Source: Dysgonomonas sp. PH5-45
GTDB lineage: Bacteria; Bacteroidota; Bacteroidia; Bacteroidales; Dysgonomonadaceae
Length of the DNA stretch: 64,000 nt
Assembly (NCBI RefSeq): GCF_029893235.1
Contig: NZ_JARXWE010000008.1
Span: 1-64,000 of the forward strand
Reading direction: 5' to 3'
The notes beneath the pieces were generated by a model. That model made no database searches. It worked only from the letters and a program-made list of their open reading frames with translations, and was not told the origin of the DNA. Of this stretch, positions 8,278-16,467 are shown one piece after another (position 1 is the first letter of the stretch; each line of letters opens with the position of its first letter). Made by a program: the position numbers and the translations under genes.

Positions 8278-8904
8278 ATGAAAGATGAAGCCCAAAAGAT
8301 AATATATACTACTGTTTCCATAGACAAGGAAACAGGGCGTTTAGTAGAAAAGATATGTAAACGCTATTCGCTGAAAAAGAGTGAAGTTGTAAAGTTGACA
8401 TTCGGATATATTGACAAGGCTCATATAAACCCTGCCGATGCTCCCGAGTCGGTAAAATCAGAACTTGCCAAGATTAACAAACGACAGGATGATATTATCC
8501 GCTTCATTCGCCACTACGAAGAAGAACAACTCATCCCGATGATACGAACAAGCCATTCAATAGCCGTTAAGTTCGATACGGCTGTCGGAATCCTGACGGA
8601 AAAAGTAAATTTGGAAATAAGCACCTCAAAAGATAACCTTGTCAATGTACTGAAAAAGTTGGACGAGCATTTCGGCAAAATAGCGGTGGTAATAAATAAC
8701 CAGTCCGCAAACCTTGATAAACTATCTGCTACTATCGACAATCATTCCAAGACGATTAATAGCCAAAACCAGGTACAACAAAGGAATAATCAGAAGCTAT
8801 TGAAACTGATTTCCCTTTATTCGGAGCTTGCAACCTGCGGAGTAATGGACGGCAAGCGGAAAGAGAACCTAAGAGCCGAAATAAACGACCTGATAAACGA
8901 GTAA
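8278..8904 (+). CDS. BfmA/BtgA-family mobilization accessory protein
   Basis: 208 residues. The N-terminus (TTVSIDKETGRLVEKICKRY, KKSEVVKLTFGYI) looks like a ribbon-helix-helix DNA-binding domain, and the rest is long helices with coiled-coil character. This fits the BfmA/BtgA family, small oriT-binding partners of Bacteroides relaxases. It lies 3 bp before the relaxase-like gene, so they are co-transcribed, and it follows the candidate oriT. Confidence 0.8.
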   Translation: MKDEAQKIIYTTVSIDKETGRLVEKICKRYSLKKSEVVKLTFGYIDKAHINPADAPESVKSELAKINKRQDDIIRFIRHYEEEQLIPMIRTSHSIAVKFDTAVGILTEKVNLEISTSKDNLVNVLKKLDEHFGKIAVVINNQSANLDKLSATIDNHSKTINSQNQVQQRNNQKLLKLISLYSELATCGVMDGKRKENLRAEINDLINE

Positions 8905-8907
8905 CTC

Positions 8908-9852
8908 ATGAATATAGATTTCCCGCCACCGTCCAAAGGCACATATAATAACGCAGGCAGTAGCCGAAAGCTGGCAAACTACCTTGAACATGAAGATATG
9001 GAACGTATGGAACAGGGAATCTATACCGAAGGTTTTTTCAACCTGACAGATGATAATATCTACAAATCACAAGTTATAAAAGACATAGATAGCAATATCG
9101 GTAAGCTATTAAAAACGGATGCGAAGTTTTACGCTATCCACGTCAGCCCGTCAGAAAAGGAGCTTCGGGCAATGGGGAATACGGAACAGGAGCAAGCCGA
9201 AGCCATGAAACGGTATATCCGTGAAGTGGTCATTCCCGAATATGCCAAAAACTTCAACAAAGGGCTATCGGCAGAGGATATTAAGTTTTACGGCAAGATA
9301 CATTTCAGCAGGGACAGGTCAAACAACAGCTTAAATATGCACTGTCATTTGATTGTGAGCCGAAAAGACCAATCCAACAAAAAGAAAATATCTCCGCTTA
9401 CCAATCACAAGAACACCACGAAAGGAATGGTTAAGGGCGGTTTTGATAGGAAGAACCTGTTCCAACAGGCAGAGCAGGGATTTGATAAACTATTCGGCTA
9501 CCAACGCCAACTAACTGAAACCTTTGAATACTGCAACACGATGAAGAACGGCAGTATCTCCGAACAACTTAATATGCAAGAACGCCAGGTAGCCTATGAA
9601 AGAAAAAATACAGATATGCAGACTGGCAAGAATACAGATAAGCAGGAAGAACTGAATGAAAACAAGGTTGCATATAAACAAAACGACAACTTTTCAAACG
9701 ATATTGAAAGTAAGCAAAGTTTCAATCTCCCTGATTTGGGTTTATCTTCTGCATTGGGTTTGCTTACTCCTGATACCAATAAAGAGGAGGAGCAAATTCC
9801 TATGAAAAAGAAAATAAAGAAGAAGCCGAAGCGAGGATTCAGACAATCATAA
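8908..9852 (+). CDS. DUF5712 relaxase-like mobilization protein
   Basis: 314-residue protein likely to nick the oriT strand of the element. A histidine triad of the relaxase type is visible: H132 (IHFSRD) and H145/H147 (NMHCHLIVSR); H78 (YAIHVS) and Y25 (ANYLEH) are other candidates for active-site roles. The end of the protein is basic (KKKIKKKPKRG) and probably binds DNA. In Bacteroides elements this family pairs with BfmA/BtgA proteins, as here. That Y25 is the nicking tyrosine is inference. Confidence 0.78.
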   Translation: MNIDFPPPSKGTYNNAGSSRKLANYLEHEDMERMEQGIYTEGFFNLTDDNIYKSQVIKDIDSNIGKLLKTDAKFYAIHVSPSEKELRAMGNTEQEQAEAMKRYIREVVIPEYAKNFNKGLSAEDIKFYGKIHFSRDRSNNSLNMHCHLIVSRKDQSNKKKISPLTNHKNTTKGMVKGGFDRKNLFQQAEQGFDKLFGYQRQLTETFEYCNTMKNGSISEQLNMQERQVAYERKNTDMQTGKNTDKQEELNENKVAYKQNDNFSNDIESKQSFNLPDLGLSSALGLLTPDTNKEEEQIPMKKKIKKKPKRGFRQS

Positions 9853-9863
9853 ACTGCAGATAT

Positions 9864-10271
9864 ATGAACGAGTACGAAGAAATCAGAAAAGAAATAGATA
9901 GCTACCTGATGAGGCAGTTTAAGTACCGTCTTTCCCTTGTGTATCTCACTCCTGATAATATTATAGTTACCCGAAGAAACAAGCGGGTAGATTTGTATTT
10001 GCGCATTCGCCGAGTAGCAAGTATATTTCCTCCTGACTGCCTGATTATAGCCCGAATTTGCTTCCGAAAAGAACGTATAGGGAATGGAGCATATTTTGTT
10101 AGTTTCCTTTCAGGAATAGCCTTAAAATACGGTTTTAGGCATATTGGAATAGAATCCGTCAATGAAAAAAGCCGTTCATTTGCCGAGAAGTTGGGTTTCT
10201 ACTCAATAGACGGCTTTAACTATGCGGTATCGGTAAAGAGTTTAATATCTTATTTTCAAAATAAAATTTAA
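9864..10271 (+). CDS. GNAT-like acetyltransferase-fold protein
   Basis: 135 residues starting 11 bp after the relaxase-like gene. The part FRKERIGNGAYFVSFLSGIA fits GNAT motif A, where R-x-x-G-x-G/A binds acetyl-CoA, and the segment NEKSRSFAEKLGF fits motif B. No substrate can be named. Genes like this often follow mobilization genes in Bacteroidota elements and may modify small molecules or proteins, or only be carried as cargo. Confidence 0.65.
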   Translation: MNEYEEIRKEIDSYLMRQFKYRLSLVYLTPDNIIVTRRNKRVDLYLRIRRVASIFPPDCLIIARICFRKERIGNGAYFVSFLSGIALKYGFRHIGIESVNEKSRSFAEKLGFYSIDGFNYAVSVKSLISYFQNKI

Positions 10272-10640
10272 TGTAATCCTTTATTTATCTGTGCACAAAG
10301 GTATATTCCAAGAATGAAACGTCAATGCCAAGCCCTACGGGTTTGGAAGAATTTCTTCCTTTTTGCTTCACAAAAAGAGTAAATTCCCCCAAAGCATTGC
10401 CCTATTCATTCTTTCCATAAGATGGGTGTTTAACAGATAAAAAAAGGAAAAATATATGCTGTGGATTGGTCGGATAGAAAGTATTTCTGTTGCAATTTTG
10501 GCTGATTTTCAAATATTTGCTAATTTTGCAGAATAAAGGTTATCTCAATTACTTTGAGACTTGTCCTTTTTTACATTGTGTGGTTTGAACAAATTATTGC
10601 ACAATACTATGAGTTGCGTAATCTTAAAACAATATAGCAA
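10272..10640. other. Intergenic region before the AIPR gene
   Basis: 369 bp without a gene. It contains a probable promoter at 10498-10528 and otherwise AT-rich sequence. There is no strong terminator, although pairing is possible near 10520-10570. Confidence 0.4.
10498..10528 (+). promoter_or_regulatory. Bacteroidota promoter of the AIPR gene
   Basis: TTG at 10498-10500, a 20-bp spacer, then TAATTTTG at 10521-10528. This matches the -33 TTG and -7 TAnnTTTG consensus with normal spacing. The leader to the ATG at 10641 would be about 105 nt. Confidence 0.5.
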
Positions 10641-12557
10641 ATGGATAGAATCATTGAAAGTTTTATAGAAGATTTTAAAATTGACTTTAACTACAACTTA
10701 TCAGACAAATCAAAACTGTTTGAGCATTTTGTAAACTATGTCTTAATTTCAAAAATTTACCCAGAGCGTTCCTCATTAGATAAGATAAATGTTGGAGGAA
10801 ACAGAAATCCAGGAATTGACGGACTAGCTATAATGGTGAACAACCACCTTGCGACATCTAAAGAAGAAGTTGACTACTTTATTCAAGATACTGACGCTTT
10901 AGAAGTAGAGTTTAATTTTATACAATCCAAAACATCAGATTCGTTTGAATTAGGAAGTATAAGCACATTCATTGCTTCTGTAAAAGAGTTTTTTGGGAAT
11001 GGAGAGCTTTTGTTTGAAGACGAATTATTAAACCTACGAGACCTTAAAGACTACATATATAAAAATAGTATAAAAATGGATAAAAGTCCATCTTTGAAAT
11101 TATACTACGCCACAACAGGCAAATGGCTAAATGACATAAATCTACAGACTATTATTAACTCTGGCATAAAAGATTTGAAACAATTAGATATTTTTTCTGA
11201 CATTAAATTTCTACCAATTGATGCGGATAAATTAAAATCTCTATATCGTGAAATAAAAAATAAAATCACAAAAGAAATTATTTTTGAAAAACACACTATA
11301 TTACCCAAAATGGGTAATATTACGGAATCTTATTTGGGGATATTACCAGCCGCAGAATTGGTTAAAATTACAAGTGATGATGATGGGGAATTGATAAAAA
11401 CAATTTTTTATGATAATGTAAGGGATTTTCAAGGATTTAACAAAGTCAATACCGGAATACGAAATACAATTATCGAAAAGAAAGGGGATGATAAGTTTGT
11501 TTTACTAAATAATGGAATTACTATTGTAGCAAAATCTTTAAACAAAGTAGGAAGTGCATTTAAACTTTCTGAATTTCAAATTGTTAATGGCTGTCAGACA
11601 TCTCATGTTTTGCATCATATTAAAGAACAAATAACTCCAGATGTTTATATACCATTAAAACTAATAGTGACTGACCACGATGATACAATTAATGATATTA
11701 TCAGAGCAACAAATAGTCAAACTGAAGTAAAAAACGAGGCTTTTGAGATTTTAAAACCTTTCCACAAAAGACTTGAAGAATTTTACTTGACATTTGAGAA
11801 AGATGAAAATAAAAAATTATATTATGAAAGGCGTTCACGGCAATACTTTGGAATAAAATCAAAAAATGACAAAGTCATTGGTCTTTCAAACCAAATAGCT
11901 TCATATATTGCGATGTTTTTAAATGAGCCTCAAAGTACACAACGATATTTTGGTGAACTATTAAATTCATATAGCAATAGATTATTTTATGAGAATCATT
12001 CTCTGTATCCTTACTATACAAGTAGTCTTGCATTGAATGTTTTAGAAGATTTTTTCAGAGAGAACAAATTGAAGCAAACTTCAAAACGCTATAAATATCA
12101 TTTGATATTAATGTTTAGAATCCGTATTGCCGGTGAAAAAATTCCAATGAACTCAAGTAGCAACAAACAAATTGAAAGCTATTGCAACAAGATAATGGAA
12201 GCTTTATGGGATAGAAAAAAGGCATTGGAAACATTTAAAATTTTAGAAACGAAACTAGAGGAAGTCCTAAAACAAACAAAAATTCTTCATAGAAATGCTC
12301 ACCAAACTAGAGCTTTTACGGAAGAACTAATTCCGACAGTGAAAACGAATAAAAAATTCGGAAAATTGACTTATTATGATTTCCAAAAAGGTTTTGGTTT
12401 TATAAGAGTTGACAATACAGAAGAAGATGTTTTTGTTCATTATACGGAATTGACAAAAATTCAACAAAATGAAATAATGCCTGGGCTTAAATTGACATTT
12501 GATATATTTCAATCACATAAAGGTCCACAGGCAAAAAATGTGGAAAAATCTCAATAA
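10641..12557 (+). CDS. AIPR-family protein fused to a cold-shock domain
   Basis: 638 residues in three parts. The first hundred residues have a PD-(D/E)xK nuclease-like pattern: E28, GID60G and Q95-x-K97 (FIQSK). The middle shows AIPR (abortive phage resistance) motifs: LLNNGITIVAKS, FQIVNGCQTSHVL and IIRATNSQTEVKNEAF. The last 70 residues are a cold-shock domain: KLTYYDFQKGFGFIRVD and DVFVHYTEL, the RNP1 and RNP2 strands that bind single-stranded nucleic acid. AIPR proteins are linked to phage defence by abortive infection. The cold-shock fusion suggests that single-stranded nucleic acid is sensed or targeted. It is a lone gene with its own promoter and terminator. Confidence 0.85.
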   Translation: MDRIIESFIEDFKIDFNYNLSDKSKLFEHFVNYVLISKIYPERSSLDKINVGGNRNPGIDGLAIMVNNHLATSKEEVDYFIQDTDALEVEFNFIQSKTSDSFELGSISTFIASVKEFFGNGELLFEDELLNLRDLKDYIYKNSIKMDKSPSLKLYYATTGKWLNDINLQTIINSGIKDLKQLDIFSDIKFLPIDADKLKSLYREIKNKITKEIIFEKHTILPKMGNITESYLGILPAAELVKITSDDDGELIKTIFYDNVRDFQGFNKVNTGIRNTIIEKKGDDKFVLLNNGITIVAKSLNKVGSAFKLSEFQIVNGCQTSHVLHHIKEQITPDVYIPLKLIVTDHDDTINDIIRATNSQTEVKNEAFEILKPFHKRLEEFYLTFEKDENKKLYYERRSRQYFGIKSKNDKVIGLSNQIASYIAMFLNEPQSTQRYFGELLNSYSNRLFYENHSLYPYYTSSLALNVLEDFFRENKLKQTSKRYKYHLILMFRIRIAGEKIPMNSSSNKQIESYCNKIMEALWDRKKALETFKILETKLEEVLKQTKILHRNAHQTRAFTEELIPTVKTNKKFGKLTYYDFQKGFGFIRVDNTEEDVFVHYTELTKIQQNEIMPGLKLTFDIFQSHKGPQAKNVEKSQ

Positions 12558-12683
12558 ACATCTACGGAATAAATGTTGGTATAAGTAGTGGTAAAACTTG
12601 CAAGTTTTATCCCATGCGAAATACACTGATATGCTTAACGTTACCTTTTGACTAAGGACTATACCGCAGGATAATGAAGTAAC

Positions 12684-12730
12684 ATTTACAGACAGAGCCG
12701 TCCTTTGCGAGAACGGCTCTGTCTGTAAAT
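12684..12730. terminator. Bidirectional stem-loop terminator
   Basis: A perfect 18-bp inverted repeat (12684-12701 and 12713-12730) with an 11-nt loop, lying between the convergent AIPR and integrase genes. It is A/T-rich at its base, so it can serve both directions. Confidence 0.75.
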
Positions 12731-12745
12731 TGTAGTATTACCCGA

Positions 12746-13972
12746 TTAACTACGCGCCAGCAGATAATCATCTTTAATCTTTTTGGATAACACTTGCATA
12801 TCTTCCTCAATCTTAGCCCCTGTAATCTCCGCATAAATCTGTGTCGTTTTGATATTCCGATGCCCCATCATTTGGCTAAGTGTTTCAATCGGAACACCTT
12901 GCGACAGGCAGACAGTCGTTCCGAACGAGTGACGGCTCATGTGAAATGTGAGCTTCTTATCTAATTTACAGAACTTTCCGATTTGTTTGGTATAGGAACA
13001 AACCACGTTCATACAAAGCATTTTGAACACTTTACCGCCCTCGCCAGTTCCCTCATACTTCCGAATGATTTCTTTCGGTATATCCAACAGCGGAACAATA
13101 GATTCCGTATTTGTTTTTTTTCGTTGAATGCTTATCCATTGATTGCCTTTGCTATCCGTCAATATCTGTTCTTTGCGTAAACTCTTTATATCACAGTAAG
13201 ATAATCCCGTAAATACCCCGAAAATAAACATATCCCGCACAAAATCGACACTCGGTTTATCTATCGGGGTAGTCATTATCTTTTCTATTTCTTCACTCGA
13301 CAGCCATTTATGTTTGCTTACAGGTTGGTCGGGAACATAGCCGAAGAACGGATTCCGTGTAATGATTCCTTTGTTCATTGCCCGTTTTATCAGTTTCCGC
13401 AAGAAAACGATATGTTGCATTACGCTACCCGTTGTCATACGTTGTTCTGTTTTCAGGTATAAGTCATAATCTTCAATAAATGAGTATTCCAACTGGTTAA
13501 AAGGGATATCTTCTTTTTTGTACTTCCCTTTGATGAAGCGGGACAGGTTCATGTAAGCATTTACATACGACCTGTATGTAGCAATAGTATGATTGATACC
13601 GATACTTTTTTCTATTTCTGCGGTTGCTTCTTCCAATTCCTTTAGTAATGTAGTCGGTTCTTTAGCAATTCCTAAAACAGCGTTTTTAACCCGTTCTGCG
13701 GTAATATATCCGTCTTTCTCGACCATTCGGGCATAATGCGTTTCGATTGCCGTAGAAAGCTCCTTTAATTCCCTGTTTACCTTTAATTCGTGCATGCTCT
13801 TTCCTGTGGAAAGTCCTGCCTTTGCATCCCATAGTTCGGGAGCGGTTTCCAGTCCCGTACTGAATTGGGAGATACCACCGTCCAACGTGATGCGACCCAT
13901 TACGGGGCATAATCCGTTTTTCTTTGTTTTATTCCTGTTGATATAGAACAGGTGTTTGAATGTACTGCGCAT
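12746..13972 (-). CDS. Tyrosine recombinase 1 of the nested element
   Basis: 408 residues of the IntDOT-like phage integrase family. It has an N-terminal arm-binding region, a SAM-like core-binding domain and a catalytic domain with H344-x-x-R347, H371 and Y380 (HMSRHSF, GHRNIKTTQIY). The usual first arginine is replaced (TGLSYCDI), a known feature of this family. It lies upside down to the cargo, 32 bp from a second recombinase that is transcribed first, so the two form one operon read from right to left. Confidence 0.9.
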   Translation of the reverse strand: MRSTFKHLFYINRNKTKKNGLCPVMGRITLDGGISQFSTGLETAPELWDAKAGLSTGKSMHELKVNRELKELSTAIETHYARMVEKDGYITAERVKNAVLGIAKEPTTLLKELEEATAEIEKSIGINHTIATYRSYVNAYMNLSRFIKGKYKKEDIPFNQLEYSFIEDYDLYLKTEQRMTTGSVMQHIVFLRKLIKRAMNKGIITRNPFFGYVPDQPVSKHKWLSSEEIEKIMTTPIDKPSVDFVRDMFIFGVFTGLSYCDIKSLRKEQILTDSKGNQWISIQRKKTNTESIVPLLDIPKEIIRKYEGTGEGGKVFKMLCMNVVCSYTKQIGKFCKLDKKLTFHMSRHSFGTTVCLSQGVPIETLSQMMGHRNIKTTQIYAEITGAKIEEDMQVLSKKIKDDYLLARS

Positions 13973-14004
13973 TATATTCTGATTTTTATTGTTATTACTG
14001 ATAA

Positions 14005-15264
14005 TTATTGATTTACTGCCGTTTCTTCGGATTGCTTGATAAGACTGAATTTTCCCGCTATCCGTTTGGATAGCTTTTTCATATCGTTTGTGATTTTCTG
14101 TGTGGAAACAGTAGCGTATATCTGGGTTGTATGAATATCCCGATGCCCTAACATACGGCTGACGGTTTCAATGGGAACGCCCTGTGAGAGGCAGACCGAA
14201 GAAGCAAACGAGTGCCTGCCCTGATGAAATGAAATGCTTCTTTCAATCCCGCATATTTCGGCTATCCGTTTAAGGTTTATATCTGCGGTCGTGTATTTAA
14301 GCAGGGGAAACACCTTTTCGTCTGTACGCTCTTTTTCATACTTTCTGATTATCTGTACAGCTATATCCAACAAACGGATTCGGGAAACCGTTCCCGTCTT
14401 TTTTCGTGCCGTTACTACCCACAGGTTGCCGTCATCGGTAGTAACAAGTTCTTTTACGGTCAACTTCCTTATATCGGAATATGCCATGCCCGTGAATGCT
14501 GAAAAAATGAACAAATCACGGGTAAGATTGCGGAAATAAGCATGAAAATCGGTTGACATGATTTTCTTTAGTTCCTCATTTGTCAGATAACGGTGTACAC
14601 TTTTACCCCTTACTGGTTTATACTCCACAAACGGGTCTGCGGGAATATAGCCTTTATTGACAGCTATACGGACGATTTTACGAAGCGGTACGATATAATT
14701 CAATATGGTATTGGGTTTCATCTTTAATTCTATCCGTAAGTAGAAATCAAAGGCTTCAATAAAGGCGAAGTTCAGTTGCCTGAAAGACATATCCCGAACA
14801 TGATATTTCTTCAAAAGGAACTCCGATAGGTGACGATAAGCGTCACGGTATTGTCTGTAAGAACTTTCTTTTCGGTCAATGCCGACACGTTTACTGTAAA
14901 CTTCGTTATGTTCGGCAAACATTTTCATAAGGGTTTCCTGTGCCGATGCGATGCCCTGAAAGGCGTTCTTCACTTCTTCGGCAGATACCCGACCTTTGTT
15001 CTGTATTAATTCCTTGTAATGCTTGTTAATACTAAGATTGATTTTATCAATCTTACGGTTTACGTCCAATGCGTGGTGGCTTTTGCCGTCCATTCGCCCC
15101 GCTTTAGCGTTCCATTTGGAAGCATCGGCTTCGAGTTTTGCGCTGAACTGTGCCATTGTCCGACCAATGGAGATACGCCCCATGACAGGACACAGCCCGT
15201 TTGTTTTTGACTGGTTCTTTTTCAGATAGAACAGCACTTTCAATTCTTCTTCCATTTTACTCAC
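14005..15264 (-). CDS. Tyrosine recombinase 2 of the nested element
   Basis: 419 residues, similar in layout to its neighbour, with H347-x-x-R350, H374 and Y383 (HQGRHSF, GHRDIHTTQIY) and TGMAYSDI in place of the first arginine motif. The start could be ATG 15264 or the methionine three codons later. It is the gene nearest the right end and its arm sites, the usual place for the recombinase that does integration. Why the element keeps two full recombinases is unclear; both look intact. Confidence 0.9.
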   Translation of the reverse strand: MSKMEEELKVLFYLKKNQSKTNGLCPVMGRISIGRTMAQFSAKLEADASKWNAKAGRMDGKSHHALDVNRKIDKINLSINKHYKELIQNKGRVSAEEVKNAFQGIASAQETLMKMFAEHNEVYSKRVGIDRKESSYRQYRDAYRHLSEFLLKKYHVRDMSFRQLNFAFIEAFDFYLRIELKMKPNTILNYIVPLRKIVRIAVNKGYIPADPFVEYKPVRGKSVHRYLTNEELKKIMSTDFHAYFRNLTRDLFIFSAFTGMAYSDIRKLTVKELVTTDDGNLWVVTARKKTGTVSRIRLLDIAVQIIRKYEKERTDEKVFPLLKYTTADINLKRIAEICGIERSISFHQGRHSFASSVCLSQGVPIETVSRMLGHRDIHTTQIYATVSTQKITNDMKKLSKRIAGKFSLIKQSEETAVNQ

Positions 15265-15430
15265 TTTTTACTGGTTACAAAATTATTTCCTTAGTGAGCT
15301 ATTTGAAGAATGGAAAACACAGACAGTCAGCGACTAACAATGACAGTTGTTACCTATCCGTTACCTTTTTCTTTTCATCGGTGTAAATTAGTCCGATTTT
15401 CTTTGATTTACTGTTTGTTACCTAATTCAA

Positions 15431-15445
15431 AATAGGTAATGATTT
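15431..15445 (+). repeat. 15-bp arm-type direct repeat, right copy
   Basis: AATAGGTAATGATTT, identical to and in the same orientation as 5499-5513. Its TAGGTAA forms a perfect inverted repeat with TTACCTA at 15418-15424. Confidence 0.6.
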
Positions 15446-15590
15446 AGCAACGGAACTCCGTCCTGAACTGTCTGTTTTTGGCATTTTTGCCTGTCCTGAT
15501 AGATAGACATCAAACGCCAATCATCGCTGATTTACAAAGAGTTGCTTCGTTTGTCCGTCATTGGCTTTTCTACTGGTGGGTTTTATCAAC

Positions 15591-15599
15591 AAGATGCGC
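15591..15599 (+). repeat. Right attachment core of the nested element
   Basis: AAGATGCGC, identical to the left core at 5440-5448. The following CGT TTA CAG continues traG. The 9 bases to its left (TTTATCAAC) come from the element and mimic the traG codons for Phe-Ile-Asn. Confidence 0.8.
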
Positions 15600-16118
15600 C
15601 GTTTACAGGGTATCCGCAAGATGATATTGATTGAAGAAGCATGGAAAGCGATTGCGAAAGAGGGTATGGCAGAGTACATTAAATACCTCTTTAAGACTGT
15701 TCGTAAGTTCTTCGGCGAAGCTATTGTCGTTACGCAGGAAGTGGACGATATTATCGCTTCTCCCATTGTGAAAGAGAGCATTATCAACAACTCCGACTGC
15801 AAAATCCTGTTAGACCAACGCAAATACATGAACAAGTTCGACAGTATTCAGGCGTTGCTCGGACTGACCGAAAAAGAAAAGTCGCAGGTGCTCTCTATCA
15901 ATATGTCTAATGTTCCCAGTCGTAAATACAAAGAAGTGTGGTTCGGTCTGGGTGGTGTACAATCGGCTGTCTATGCCACAGAAGTTAGTTTGGAAGAGTA
16001 TTACACGTACACGACGGAAGAATCCGAAAAACTGGAAGTGATGCAGCTTGCCGAAAAACTGGACGGGAATATGGAACTGGCGATTAAGCAAATTGCCGAG
16101 AGCAAACGACAGGAATAG
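15600..16118 (+). CDS. traG: TraG, C-terminal part (cut off from its start)
   Basis: The last 172 residues of TraG, including the Walker B-like strand MILIEEAW at residues 667-674 of the restored protein, and the conserved VVTQEVDDI and KILLDQRKYMN segments. It has no proper start. TTG 15561 and ATG 15594, in the element end, or ATG 15621 could give a fragment, but this would lack Walker A. The frame is intact to its stop, so the insertion is probably recent or is kept reversible. The next gene starts 2 bp later. Confidence 0.9.
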   Translation, partial: RLQGIRKMILIEEAWKAIAKEGMAEYIKYLFKTVRKFFGEAIVVTQEVDDIIASPIVKESIINNSDCKILLDQRKYMNKFDSIQALLGLTEKEKSQVLSINMSNVPSRKYKEVWFGLGGVQSAVYATEVSLEEYYTYTTEESEKLEVMQLAEKLDGNMELAIKQIAESKRQE

Positions 16119-16120
16119 CC

Positions 16121-16423
16121 ATGAAAAGAAAAAGATATATGCCGGCTATGGCACTGCAAATATATACCTCTTTTCCGCTTCGTGATATATGCGGGACATG
16201 GGAAAGCCTTTGTGGTTCTCCAACTATTAGGATTTACCATGATGGTAGTCGATTCCGGTTGCAGTTTATTTACAAACACGATACGGCGTTTACCGTCCCA
16301 CTCATCCAATGTTGGGGATATACCTTTTTCAATTTCTACGGTATGATACGCATTGCCTACGATTGTGAGCGGGATATGCTCCTGCTCACTACCGAAGGCG
16401 AATACAAAAGAGTGTACGATTAA
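16121..16423 (+). CDS. DUF3876 family protein in the traH position
   Basis: 100 residues starting 2 bp after traG and 44 bp before traI. It has no signal peptide or membrane helix. Recurrent aromatic residues and strands (TIRIYHDGSRFRLQFIY, FNFYGMIRIAYD, DMLLLTTEGEYKRV) suggest a small beta-rich fold. DUF3876 proteins are found in this place in Bacteroidota conjugative elements; their function is unknown. Confidence 0.7.
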   Translation: MKRKRYMPAMALQIYTSFPLRDICGTWESLCGSPTIRIYHDGSRFRLQFIYKHDTAFTVPLIQCWGYTFFNFYGMIRIAYDCERDMLLLTTEGEYKRVYD

Positions 16424-16467
16424 GGTACACAAAATCAATAATCAATAATCATTAAAAAATAAAAAGT

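Larger units (their letters stand above)
5440..15599. mobile_element. Integrative mobilizable element inserted in traG
   Basis: About 10.15 kb that splits traG after Met-Arg in the peptide FINKMR. Both borders carry the 9-bp core AAGATGCGC (5440-5448 and 15591-15599); deletion between the copies restores traG exactly. Cargo includes a TetR/DinB pair, an RteC-like gene, an HTH protein, two mobilization genes with a probable oriT, a GNAT-like gene, an AIPR-cold-shock fusion and two tyrosine recombinases at the right end. A 15-bp direct repeat lies near both ends (5499-5513 and 15431-15445). It has no transfer genes of its own, so it would need a helper ICE. Confidence 0.88.
15265..15599. other. 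Right end of nested element with recombinase-binding repeats
   Basis: 335 bp without a gene. It holds TTACC motifs at 15350 (TTACCTA), 15361 (TTACCTT) and 15418 (TTACCTA), the last paired with TAGGTAA at 15433-15439. It also holds the shared 15-bp repeat at 15431-15445, an inverted pair ACAGACAGT/ACTGTCTGT at 15319-15327 and 15467-15475, and the right core at 15591. Together these look like arm and core sites for the two recombinases plus their promoter. Confidence 0.6.
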
